DNA of 64,000 bases from Halopseudomonas pachastrellae. GTDB taxonomy: Bacteria; Pseudomonadota; Gammaproteobacteria; Pseudomonadales; Pseudomonadaceae. Position 1 is the first letter of the stretch; each line of letters starts with the position of its first letter. Both the position numbers and the translations under genes were made by a program. Under the pieces are notes generated by a model. That model was not told the origin of the DNA, searched no databases, and saw only the letters and a list, made by a program, of their open reading frames with translations. The stretch covers positions 54,229-118,228 of the forward strand of contig NZ_FOUD01000016.1 of NCBI RefSeq assembly GCF_900114765.1, given 5' to 3'. Below are positions 53,668 through 63,664 of the stretch, piece after piece.

Positions 53668-55008
53668 ATGCAAGACCACAGCACCGAACAGCTCGCCAGT
53701 CAGCTCAAGCTGGATGCGCACTGGATGCCGTTTTCCGCCAACCGCAACTTTCATCGTGATCCGCGCCTGATTGTCGCTGCCGAGGGTAGCTGGCTGACCG
53801 ACGCCGATGGCCGTCGTATCTACGACAGCCTTTCTGGTCTGTGGACCTGCGGGGCGGGGCACTCGCGCAGCGAGATCCAGCAGGCGGTGGCGAAGCAGCT
53901 GGGCACGCTGGACTACTCTCCCGGCTTCCAGTTTGGTCATCCGCTGTCGTTCCAGCTGGCCGAGCAGGTTGCAGCCAAGCTGCCGGGTGACTTGAATCAC
54001 CTGTTCTTTACCAACTCCGGCTCCGAGTGTGCGGACACGGCGGTGAAGATGGCGCGCGCCTACTGGCGCCTCAAGGGCCAGCCAAACAAGGCCCGGATGA
54101 TCGGCCGTGCCCGTGGTTATCACGGTGTGAATATCGCCGGCACCAGCCTGGGTGGCATCGGCGGCAACCGCAAGATGTTTGGTCAGCTAATGGAAGCCGA
54201 CCACCTGCCGCATACCCTGCAGCCGGGCATGGCATTTACCCGCGGCATGGCCGAAACCGGCGGTGTCGAGCTGGCCAACGAGATGCTCAAGCTGATCGAG
54301 CTGCACGATGCATCCAACATTGCGGCGGTCATCGTCGAGCCGATGTCTGGCTCGGCCGGCGCCATTGTGCCGCCCAAGGGCTATCTGCAGCGTCTGCGCG
54401 AGATTTGCGATCAGCACGATATTCTGCTGATCTTTGACGAGGTGATTACCGGCCTTGGGCGCCTGGGGCGCTGGACGGGTGCCGAGTACTTCGGTGTTAC
54501 CCCGGACATGATGAATCTGGCCAAGCAGATCACCAATGGCGCCATTCCTATGGGCGCGGTCGCGGTTACCGGCGAGATTTACCAGACCTTCATGCAGCAG
54601 AACACGCCAGAGCATGCGGTCGAGTTTGGCCACGGCTACACCTATTCGGCGCACCCGGTGGCCTGCGCCGCGGGCCTGGCGACCATGAAACTGCTGGAAG
54701 ATGACGCTCTGATTCAGCAGGCAGCCGACCTGGCTCCGCAGTTTGAGTCCATGCTGCATAGCGTAAAGGGGGCGGAGCACATTGTGGATATTCGCAACTG
54801 CGGCCTGGCTGGCGCCATTCAGCTGGCCCCGCGTGACGGTGACCCGACCATTCGGCCCTTTGAAGCCGGTATGGCGCTGTGGAAGGCCGGTTTCTATGTT
54901 CGCTTTGGCGGCGACGCCCTGCAGTTCGGGCCCATGTTCAATGCTCGCCCGGAAGATCTGGACCGCGTATTCGATGCGGTCGGCAGTGTACTGAACACAT
55001 TGGATTGA
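53668..55008 (+). CDS. bauA: Beta-alanine--pyruvate (omega-amino acid) aminotransferase
   Basis: Class III PLP-dependent aminotransferase of 446 residues, converting beta-alanine and pyruvate to malonate semialdehyde and alanine. SLSGLWTCGAGHSRSEI, FFTNSGSECADTAVKMARAY (phosphate site), RGYHGVNIAGTSLGG, LLIFDEVITGLGRLGRW (cofactor aspartate) and the PLP lysine in NLAKQITNGAIPMGAVA (about residue 288) are seen. Length and motifs match Pseudomonas BauA. It is followed 49 bp later by the semialdehyde dehydrogenase and divergent from a LysR gene, the usual arrangement. Confidence 0.9.
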   Translation: MQDHSTEQLASQLKLDAHWMPFSANRNFHRDPRLIVAAEGSWLTDADGRRIYDSLSGLWTCGAGHSRSEIQQAVAKQLGTLDYSPGFQFGHPLSFQLAEQVAAKLPGDLNHLFFTNSGSECADTAVKMARAYWRLKGQPNKARMIGRARGYHGVNIAGTSLGGIGGNRKMFGQLMEADHLPHTLQPGMAFTRGMAETGGVELANEMLKLIELHDASNIAAVIVEPMSGSAGAIVPPKGYLQRLREICDQHDILLIFDEVITGLGRLGRWTGAEYFGVTPDMMNLAKQITNGAIPMGAVAVTGEIYQTFMQQNTPEHAVEFGHGYTYSAHPVACAAGLATMKLLEDDALIQQAADLAPQFESMLHSVKGAEHIVDIRNCGLAGAIQLAPRDGDPTIRPFEAGMALWKAGFYVRFGGDALQFGPMFNARPEDLDRVFDAVGSVLNTLD

Positions 55009-55057
55009 GATTCAACCGAGGTGCCTGATTGCACCTTGTGACCCATTCAGGAGTTAT

Positions 55058-56557
<1,500 letters not shown>

Positions 56558-56569
56558 TTTGTCGTTCTC

Positions 56570-56600
56570 ACAGGCCGCCGCAAGGCGGCCTGTTTCGTTT
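56570..56600 (+). terminator. Intrinsic terminator after mmsA
   Basis: ACAGGCCGCC (56570-56579), loop GCAA, GGCGGCCTGT (56584-56593), followed by TTCGTTT. Confidence 0.82.
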
Positions 56601-56755
56601 GAGGCATTAATTTCTAATCTATTAATTGCTGCAGCCGATATAGTCTCCTGATTGCAAGATGATGGCGCAAAACAGGCTTGGCCTTGGCAGGGTACGCGCC
56701 TACACTGACCCTCTTCCCGACGTAGTGTGGCGAGTTCAGGAGCGAACGATCAGGC

Positions 56756-57847
56756 ATGCCAGATAATAACAAGGCGGACATCCACCGTAGCGAACAGCGG
56801 CCGGAGTTTTGGGACCTGTCCATGCGGTGTTGCCAGTTGGCAGCAACGGTCGATATCTGTTTTTTTGCCATTTTTCTTTGGCTTGGTTCGCCTATTCTGG
56901 CCTGGATTAACGTCATCAGTGTGGGCATGTATGCCTACGCCTATCGAGCCTTTCGCCAGCGGCGCAACTACCTGGCAGTGATGCTGATTCGCATTGAGGT
57001 GCTGGTGCATGCCGCGCTCGGTGTCGTGCTTATCGGCTGGGACAGCGGCTTCCATTACTTTTTGCTGATGTTCATTCCCGCATTGTTCGCCAGTATGCAC
57101 CTGCGTAGCGCCTGGATTCTGGCGATTTGCCTGTGGGCCTATTACGTCGGTCTGTATGTGCTGATGACCTTTATCGACCCGCTGCAGCCGGTGTCTGACA
57201 TCGCGCTGTTGTACGTCAATATCTTCAACTTCACCGTCGTCTTTCTGATGTTTGCCTATCTGACCATGTACTACGTGGTGACGGTAACGCGGGCCCATCG
57301 ACGGCTGGCGCGTATGGCAACCACCGATCCGCTGACCGGGCTGTTCAATCGCCGGCATATGGTTGAACTGACAGAAAAGCTGCTGGCCCGAGAGCAGCGT
57401 CAGCCGCGCAATCTCGCGCTTATGCTGATGGATCTGGATCATTTCAAGGACATCAATGACCAGTATGGTCATGAGCTGGGCGACCGGGTGCTTGAGCGGG
57501 TAGCTGATCTGCTCCGCAAACAAGGTCGGGAACAGGACTTTGTCGGTCGCTGGGGTGGGGAAGAGTTTCTGGTGGTCTTGCCGGAGACTGACCCAGTCCA
57601 GGCGCGCACGGCCGCCGAACGTATTCGGGCGGCGGTGGAAACGCTGGACTGGACTGATGTACAGCCGGGCCTCAAGGTGACCCTGTGTGTTGGTATCAGC
57701 CAACTGAACGAGCTGGAGACCTTTAGCAGCGCCATTGCTCGAGCTGATGGCGCGCTTTATCGCGGCAAGGCGCACGGCCGTAATCGCGTCGAGCAAGCAG
57801 AGCTGGAGGATCTGGACCCCATGGTGGTAGAGCAGCCGGCTTCATAG
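56756..57847 (+). CDS. Membrane diguanylate cyclase (GGDEF)
   Basis: A 363-residue protein: about six hydrophobic helices (residues 20-185) followed by a GGDEF domain that makes cyclic di-GMP. The substrate site is GGEEF (residues 267-271); LTGLFNRRHMVEL and LMLMDLDHFKDINDQYGHELGD precede it. RXXD inhibitory site REQD is present five residues before GGEEF. No EAL domain. It is monocistronic between the mmsA terminator and the convergent phosphatase gene. The signal sensed by the membrane part is unknown. Confidence 0.92.
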   Translation: MPDNNKADIHRSEQRPEFWDLSMRCCQLAATVDICFFAIFLWLGSPILAWINVISVGMYAYAYRAFRQRRNYLAVMLIRIEVLVHAALGVVLIGWDSGFHYFLLMFIPALFASMHLRSAWILAICLWAYYVGLYVLMTFIDPLQPVSDIALLYVNIFNFTVVFLMFAYLTMYYVVTVTRAHRRLARMATTDPLTGLFNRRHMVELTEKLLAREQRQPRNLALMLMDLDHFKDINDQYGHELGDRVLERVADLLRKQGREQDFVGRWGGEEFLVVLPETDPVQARTAAERIRAAVETLDWTDVQPGLKVTLCVGISQLNELETFSSAIARADGALYRGKAHGRNRVEQAELEDLDPMVVEQPAS

Positions 57848-57904
57848 GGCCAGCTAGCGTTTGTTCACCCGCAGGCAGGCTGGTTAATGAAACCGCAACC
57901 GGCC

Positions 57905-58720
57905 CTAATCTGCGTCCAGAGAGGGGCCGATCATCTCGGCTACCTGCTCGTACACACCCGGGCAGGCGACCAGATAAGGGTTGCCCTTGAGCAACCCCTC
58001 GCCGCGCAGGAAGTTATTGCAGCGCCCACCAGACTCCGCCAGCAACGCCAGCCCGGCGACGCAATCCCAGCTTTTCAGGCAGGTCTCGTAGTAGCCAAGC
58101 AAGCGACCTGCTGCGACATAGGCCGTCATCAGCGCGCCTGAGCCGTTGCGCAGAAACATACCGCCAGCATCGAGCAGCTTGCCCAGAAAGGGCATGAAGT
58201 GTTGTTTACCCTCGGCATAAAAAGTCCCAACGCCCAGCAAGCCGGCGCGCAGGTCCTGCGCCTCGCTCACGCGCAACGGCTGCTCGTTGACCCAGGCACC
58301 AAAACCGCGGCCGCCGTGGAACAGCTCATCGTGGTTCGGGTCTGCGACGGCGCCGATGGCGGGAACACCGTCAACCAGCAGGCCGATTGACACGCACCAG
58401 TTGTGCAGCCCGTGCAGAAAACAAGCCGTGCCATCAATCGGGTCGATAACCCAGATGCAGCGTGCATCAAGGCGCTGCGCACCGGTCTCCTCGCCAACAA
58501 AACCGTCTTCGGGAAAGAGCTTCATCAGCTCGGCCTTGATGAAAACTTCCAGCTCGCGGTCAGCGGCGCTGACCACATCCTGGCTGAATCCACCCTTGTG
58601 CTCTACGGCCAATTGGTCGCGTTGGCGGTAAAGCCGCAGACCGCGCTGCGCCGCTTCACGTGCCAGCTGGCAGGCCAGTTGATAGCGGCTGCTGAGATCG
58701 AGGGGCTGAGTAGCGTGCAT
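57905..58720 (-). CDS. Inositol monophosphatase family protein
   Basis: A 271-residue Mg2+-dependent phosphatase of the inositol monophosphatase/CysQ/FBPase superfamily. DGFVGEETGAQ, the central metal motif WVIDPIDGTACFLHG (about residue 90) and the C-terminal CLKSWDCVAGLALLAESGG are present. It differs from SuhB in the loop sequences, so the substrate could be inositol phosphate, a sugar phosphate, or 3'-phosphoadenosine 5'-phosphate. It is convergent with the diguanylate cyclase gene. Confidence 0.87.
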   Translation of the reverse strand: MHATQPLDLSSRYQLACQLAREAAQRGLRLYRQRDQLAVEHKGGFSQDVVSAADRELEVFIKAELMKLFPEDGFVGEETGAQRLDARCIWVIDPIDGTACFLHGLHNWCVSIGLLVDGVPAIGAVADPNHDELFHGGRGFGAWVNEQPLRVSEAQDLRAGLLGVGTFYAEGKQHFMPFLGKLLDAGGMFLRNGSGALMTAYVAAGRLLGYYETCLKSWDCVAGLALLAESGGRCNNFLRGEGLLKGNPYLVACPGVYEQVAEMIGPSLDAD

Positions 58721-58910
58721 GAGTAGAAATCCGGCTGAACAATAGCGGGGAGCGTACTCAATTGCGCTGCTTATGGTAAGAGGGTGGCGAGGTTTTCAGG
58801 GGGAGAGACCGGTGATTAATTCAGCGGTGCACTGCATGGCGGCGGGGATAGAGCTGCAGGCAGAACCAACAGGGCAGCCGGTCGTTTGAGGCTGCCCTGC
58901 GTGGGTGGGT

Positions 58911-59435
58911 TCAGGCGTTGTTGCTGGCGCAGTCGGGGGTAGTGGTGTAGGTGCGCGAGCTGTCGACATTGCCCAGCTGGTCGAGGGTGCGACGGCCGAG
59001 CAGGACCGGGTAGTGCATGTTGCTGCGATCGCGCAGGGAGAACTCTTCATTTAGGCGCTCGCCAGCAATACACACGTCCATGCGCACAACCGGGCGCTCC
59101 TCCGAGCCGCCAGCGCCCCGTACGCTCAGGTCACGTTCCAGCGGTCGCTCAAAGGTTTTACTGATCAGGCTTTCCGACTTCAGGTCTTCCAGTGCGACCT
59201 TGAAGCGGACCCATTGCTCACCGTCGCGCTCGAAGCGCTCGATGTCCTCCGCGTGCATTGACGAGGTCAGTGCGCCGGTGTCCAGCTTGAACTTGACGGT
59301 CATGTCAGCGGGCTCGATTACCCCTTGTTCGATCCAGCCCAGGTTGCGGGGGCTATCTGCGTTGGCCGTCAACGGCAAGGCGGTGGCGAGAGCGATTGCA
59401 GCGGGCAGGAACAGGGTCTTCAATGTCGCGGGCAT
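58911..59435 (-). CDS. Exported RimK/LysX-associated Zn-protease family protein (DUF785-like)
   Basis: A 174-residue protein with signal peptide (MPATLKTLFLPAAIALATAL ... NA) and the family core NLGWIEQGVIEPADMTVKFK, LDTGALTSSMHA (retropepsin-like DTGA), and YPVLLGRRTLDQLG. The family has been annotated as ATP-dependent zinc protease, but the fold is like pepsin-type aspartic proteases, and the DTG motif supports this. An exported member would act in the periplasm. Function unknown. It appears to be a single gene. Confidence 0.82.
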   Translation of the reverse strand: MPATLKTLFLPAAIALATALPLTANADSPRNLGWIEQGVIEPADMTVKFKLDTGALTSSMHAEDIERFERDGEQWVRFKVALEDLKSESLISKTFERPLERDLSVRGAGGSEERPVVRMDVCIAGERLNEEFSLRDRSNMHYPVLLGRRTLDQLGNVDSSRTYTTTPDCASNNA

Positions 59436-59625
59436 CCGTAACGTCTCCTAGAGCAGCCAAAGTGAGGGAGCACCCGCCTGGTGTCGCGTCGAGCGCATGA
59501 CAGCAAGGTGGCGCTTCCCGATATGCATTAATGGACCAAGGAGGCGTTGATTAATTCCATTAGCGTTTGTGTCTGAATGCAAACGTCGCCATGTGGCGAG
59601 GTCTGTGCCCTGGTTGGCGCGGGGA

Positions 59626-59652
59626 CGGGCCGGCATAGCGCTTGCCGGCCCG
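59626..59652. terminator. Perfect hairpin downstream of NHL-repeat gene
   Basis: CGGGCCGGCA (59626-59635), loop of seven, TGCCGGCCCG (59643-59652). It lies directly after the stop codon of the minus-strand gene at 59659. There is no T tract. Confidence 0.5.
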
Positions 59653-59658
59653 CGTTAT

Positions 59659-61275
59659 TTACTGCGGGGTGAGGCGGTACAGGCCGTTGTTGGTGTCGGA
59701 GCCGAAATAGACACGGCCTTGCGCATCTACTGCCAGCCCGGTCGGAATGCCGGTTGGCGGCATGCCGGGCCCGGCAGCCAAGCCAATTGGCAGCTGTTCG
59801 GCGCTCACCTGTTTGCTGCCGGTTTCAGGATCTATGCTGACCAGCCGCTGGGCACTGGGCTCTGCTACCAGCAGGCGGCCGTCTGGCAGTTCGGCCAGCC
59901 CCTCGGGCAATTGCAGGCCGTCTGCAACGGTATGCAGGCTGAAATCAGCCGGGTCCAGACGCGCCAACTCGCCGCTGAGCAGGGTCAGGTAGATCTGGCC
60001 GCTGCGGCTTTTGATCATCTGTACCGGGCCTTGCAGCCCACTGGCAACTTCGCGGCTCTGCGCCAGCTCCGGGCCGGAAAGCTGCAGCAGTTTGCCGCTC
60101 GCCAGCTCGCTGACCAGCACGCTGCCGTCCTCCAGTTCTACTGCGGCGGAGGGCGCATTGAGGTGGTGGACCATAGCCTGGGTGCTGTTGTCGCTGCGGT
60201 TGATGGCCTGCAAGGTGCCGGTCGAGAAGCTGGTAACCAGCAGGCGCTCACGGCCCAGCGCAACGTTGATCGGGTATTCGGCATCGGAGCCATGCGCACG
60301 GCGCAGATCGGTCACTTCGCCGCTGTCGGTATCCACGGCGCGCAGTGCGAAGACATCGGCCACATACAGGGTCTTGCCGTCTTCGGAAAGAGTCAGCCCA
60401 GCCGGCACCGCCAGCTCGCCGTTGACCAGGCGGTGCTGCTCGCCGGTTTCGGGGTTGACGCGGGTAATCCGGTTGTTGGCCATGTTGGACACGTAGATGT
60501 TGTCTTCCGCGTCCAGCGCCAGGTTGTCCAGAGCGCTGTCGAGCTGGGCGATCAGGCGGGTTTCGCCGCTGCTCTGGTCAACCTGCTTGAGCTGGCCACT
60601 GAAAGTATCGATGGCGTAGAGATTACCCTTGGAGTCGAAGTTGGCGGCAGCTGGGGTCTTGAAGTCACTGGAGATGACCTTGACCTCACCATCGGCCGGA
60701 TTGATGCGCACGATCTGGCCTTTGAACCACAGCGGGCCATACAGCCAGCCATCGGTACCTACTTCAAAACCGTTGAAACCACCGAGTTCCTTGCCGATCA
60801 GTCGCGGCGGGGCGGCGCCTGTGCGATCAATTTCCCACAGGGCATCACCGAGGAACACCTGGCTGGCGTAGAGCGCGCCGGTTTCATCGTTGAAGTCCAG
60901 GGAGTTGATGCCGGGCAGGTCGGTTGCCAGCACCTGGATAGGCGCGGCGTCGTTCTCCCGGTACATGACTTTGCCGGTATAAAAACCGGTCCAGGCCATC
61001 TCGCCATTGGGCCCGATGGCGATGTCATCGCCCTGACCGTCATTGGGGCCGATCAGTGTTTGTACTTCGCCGTTGTCGGTGTCGACTTCATACAGGCTGG
61101 CGCCGACCACGCTGCCGGCGAGCAGACGACCCTGCTTGTCGACGGCCAGACCGTGCACGCCCTTGAAAGGAGAGGGGGCGACCAGTTGTTCCGGTGCGGA
61201 GTAGTTGGTGGCTAACGCCAGAGGCGCCAGGCTGAATAGCCCGGCGAGCGTAAGGGTGCGAAGGCGCAACGTCAT
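59659..61275 (-). CDS. Exported NHL/SMP-30-like beta-propeller protein
   Basis: A 538-residue protein with signal peptide MTLRLRTLTLAGLFSLAPLA ... LA. The rest is a series of propeller blades with repeated GLAVDKQGRLLAGS, LAIDAEDN-type and NIYVSNMANNRITRVNPETG units, and a last blade GLAVDAQGRVYFGSDTNNGL. Such folds occur in gluconolactonase-like enzymes and in periplasmic binding proteins; no catalytic metal site is obvious to me. It probably sits in the periplasm. Function unknown. Upstream lies the second copy of the structured repeat. Confidence 0.82.
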   Translation of the reverse strand: MTLRLRTLTLAGLFSLAPLALATNYSAPEQLVAPSPFKGVHGLAVDKQGRLLAGSVVGASLYEVDTDNGEVQTLIGPNDGQGDDIAIGPNGEMAWTGFYTGKVMYRENDAAPIQVLATDLPGINSLDFNDETGALYASQVFLGDALWEIDRTGAAPPRLIGKELGGFNGFEVGTDGWLYGPLWFKGQIVRINPADGEVKVISSDFKTPAAANFDSKGNLYAIDTFSGQLKQVDQSSGETRLIAQLDSALDNLALDAEDNIYVSNMANNRITRVNPETGEQHRLVNGELAVPAGLTLSEDGKTLYVADVFALRAVDTDSGEVTDLRRAHGSDAEYPINVALGRERLLVTSFSTGTLQAINRSDNSTQAMVHHLNAPSAAVELEDGSVLVSELASGKLLQLSGPELAQSREVASGLQGPVQMIKSRSGQIYLTLLSGELARLDPADFSLHTVADGLQLPEGLAELPDGRLLVAEPSAQRLVSIDPETGSKQVSAEQLPIGLAAGPGMPPTGIPTGLAVDAQGRVYFGSDTNNGLYRLTPQ

Positions 61276-61439
61276 CTTGGAGCTTCCTTGTTGTTGTTTT
61301 GCTCCGATTCTAGACCTGGATGGGGTTGTTTGTGGGGGGATCAGGCAGGGTTATGGTGGGGGATAAATAGACTTGGCGTGATGCTCGCGTCCGCGTAGGT
61401 TCATTTGCGGGGTTCTGTTTTTGAGCTGCTGTCTGTTTC

Positions 61440-61644
61440 GCTTTTCGCCTTTGCCGGCGAGCTAAGGGGGGCTGCTTGCCCAGCCCCCCTTAGCGATCCC
61501 CCGGGGCACCCGACTACGCGGCCCTTCGGGTTCGCTGCGTTGCTCGGTCTGACGGGGAGTCGCAGAACTCGTCGCTTCGCTCCTCAGACATGCTGCGACT
61601 CTTTTTCCCGCCAGCCCCGGCGCTACTCGCCCGCGTAAACGGGG
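61440..61644. repeat. Structured intergenic repeat, copy 2 (about 205 bp)
   Basis: Closing stem GGCGAG (61456-61461) with CTCGCC (61626-61631). Hairpin A CTAAGGGGGGCTG/CAGCCCCCCTTAG (61462-61492) is extended by two pairs compared with copy 1. Hairpin C pairs GGTCTGACGGG (61546-61556) with CCCGCCAGCCC (61607-61617), nine of eleven, and GAGTCGCAG (61557-61565) with CTGCGACTC (61593-61601) across the same five-T bulge. It differs from copy 1 at many arm positions but pairing is kept. It lies in the 446-bp gap 61276-61721, which otherwise has only a small hairpin TAATCTG/CAGATTA (61680-61700). Confidence 0.85.
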
Positions 61645-61721
61645 AGGGGCTGCGTGCATGCTTCACGGTTTGCGGTCTGTAATCTGCAACCCCCAGATTA
61701 GGGTTACAGGGGCAGCCACCG

Positions 61722-63575
61722 TCACGCCGGCTGCTCAGCCTCCTCCAGCTCCTCACCAATAAACCCACCAGACTGACGCGCCCAGAGGCGAGCATAGACG
61801 CCGTTTTGCTCGATCAGCTCGGCGTGGGAGCCTTGCTCGATGATATTGCCGTGTTCCAATACCACCAGCCGGTCCATCTGCGCGATGGTGGACAGGCGGT
61901 GGGCGATGGCGATCACGGTTTTGCCGTCCATCAGGCGGTTCAGGTTTTCCTGAATCGCTGCTTCTACATCCGAGTCGAGCGCCGAGGTGGCTTCGTCGAG
62001 GATCAGGATGGGCGCGTCCTTGAGCATCACCCGTGCGATTGCGATGCGCTGGCGTTGGCCGCCGGACAGCTTCACGCCGCGCTCGCCCACGTGGGCATCA
62101 AAACCCCGACGGCCCTTGGCGTCTTCCAGCTCGGCAATGAACTGATCTGCCTCCGCGTTGCGCGCAGCCTGGTGCATCATCTGCTCGTCGGCATCCGGGC
62201 GCCCGTAGAGGATGTTGTCGCGCACCGAGCGGTGTAGCAGCGAGGTATCCTGGGTCACCATGCCGATATGTTCACGCAGGCTGTCCTGCTGCACATCGGC
62301 AATGTTCTGGCCGTCGATTATCACGCGGCCGCCCTCAACGTCATAGAAACGCAGCAGCAGGTTGACCAGCGTAGATTTACCGGCGCCGGAGCGGCCCACC
62401 AGACCGATCTTTTCACCGGGGCGAATGTGCAGGTTGAGCTGCTCCATCACGCCGCTGCCCTTGCCGTAGTGAAAGCTGACGTCCTCGAAGCGAATGTCGC
62501 CCTGACTGACGGCCAGTGGCGCTGCGTTCGGGCGATCAAGCACCAGTTGTGGGCGGGAGATGGAGTTGACGCCGTCCTGCACCGTGCCGATGTTCTCGAA
62601 CAGGGCGGACAGCTCCCACATGATCCACTGGGACATGCCCCACAGGCGCAGCACCAGCGCGACTGCCACCGCGACTGCGCCCACGCTGATCGAATCCTGC
62701 ACCCAGAGCCACAGGGCCAGCCCGGCCACGCCCAGCAGCAACAGGGCGTTGAGGACGTAGAGCAGGCTGTACAGGGTGGTTACCAGCCGCATCTGCTTGT
62801 ACACGGTGACCATGAACTGGTCCATGCCTTCGCGCGCATAGGCCGATTCACGGCGGGCGTGGGAGAACAGTTTGACCGTCTGGATGTTGGTATAGCTGTC
62901 GACGATGCGCCCGGTCATGACCGAGCGGGCATCAGCCTGCACCTTGGCGACCTGGCCCAGTACCGGAATGAAATAGCGCATCAGCAGGATGTAACCGACC
63001 AGCCAGCCCAGCATGGGCAGGGTCAGGCGCCAATCGGCAAAACCGACCAGGATCAGGGTGCCGATGAAATAGACACAGATGTAGTTGAGTACGTCGATCA
63101 GCTTGATTACGCACTCGCGCACAGCCAGCGCCGTCTGCAGCAGTTTGGTGGCGATGCGCCCGGCGAACTCGTCCTGGTAGAAGGCCATCGATTGCTTGAG
63201 CAGATAGCGGTGCACCAGCCAACGGATGCGCATGGGATAGTTGCCCATCAGCGTCTGATGGGTCATCAGGCTATTGATAAAAATCAGCGAGGGCAGGGCA
63301 ACCAGCACCACAAAGGCCATGCCGGCCAGTTTCCATGCTTCTGTCTGCAGGAAGGTTTCGCGGTTCTGGTCCGACAGCCAGTCGACAATGCTGCCCAGAA
63401 AGCCGAACAGCCAGACCTCGGCGATGGCAATACCGGCCATCAGCAGCGAGGCAAGAATGATGTAGGGCCAGGCGCCCTTGGTGAAGTGCAGACAGAAGGG
63501 CAGCAGCTTGCGCGGCGGCTCGCTCAGCTCTTCAACGGGGAACGGATCAAGACGGTTTTCAAACCAGCGGAACAT
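61722..63575 (-). CDS. ABC exporter, fused membrane and ATPase domains
   Basis: A 617-residue half-transporter of the MsbA/multidrug type; it works as a homo- or heterodimer. Six helices lie in the first 330 residues. The nucleotide-binding domain has Walker A LVGRSGAGKSTLVNLL (about residue 405), Q-loop MVTQDTSLLHRSVRDNI, the signature VKLSGGQRQRIAIARVML, Walker B ILILDEATSALDSD and the switch histidine in VIAIAHRLSTIAQMD. An N-terminal soluble stretch (MFRWFENRLDPFPVEELSEP) is typical of a subgroup of uncertain substrate. It stands alone, with an insertion sequence about 90 bp upstream. Confidence 0.9.
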   Translation of the reverse strand: MFRWFENRLDPFPVEELSEPPRKLLPFCLHFTKGAWPYIILASLLMAGIAIAEVWLFGFLGSIVDWLSDQNRETFLQTEAWKLAGMAFVVLVALPSLIFINSLMTHQTLMGNYPMRIRWLVHRYLLKQSMAFYQDEFAGRIATKLLQTALAVRECVIKLIDVLNYICVYFIGTLILVGFADWRLTLPMLGWLVGYILLMRYFIPVLGQVAKVQADARSVMTGRIVDSYTNIQTVKLFSHARRESAYAREGMDQFMVTVYKQMRLVTTLYSLLYVLNALLLLGVAGLALWLWVQDSISVGAVAVAVALVLRLWGMSQWIMWELSALFENIGTVQDGVNSISRPQLVLDRPNAAPLAVSQGDIRFEDVSFHYGKGSGVMEQLNLHIRPGEKIGLVGRSGAGKSTLVNLLLRFYDVEGGRVIIDGQNIADVQQDSLREHIGMVTQDTSLLHRSVRDNILYGRPDADEQMMHQAARNAEADQFIAELEDAKGRRGFDAHVGERGVKLSGGQRQRIAIARVMLKDAPILILDEATSALDSDVEAAIQENLNRLMDGKTVIAIAHRLSTIAQMDRLVVLEHGNIIEQGSHAELIEQNGVYARLWARQSGGFIGEELEEAEQPA

Positions 63576-63664
63576 GCGGCGGCCTGCGGAATAACGAGGG
63601 GGGAAGGCCGTGCATTATGAGCGCCAAGGCGGCGGGGCTCAAGCGGACACGGCAAGCCGTGTCC

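Noticed and set aside
61806..63620. Plus-strand frames opposite the ABC exporter
   Set aside because: Histidine/glutamine-rich shadow translation; the minus-strand protein carries every ABC motif.
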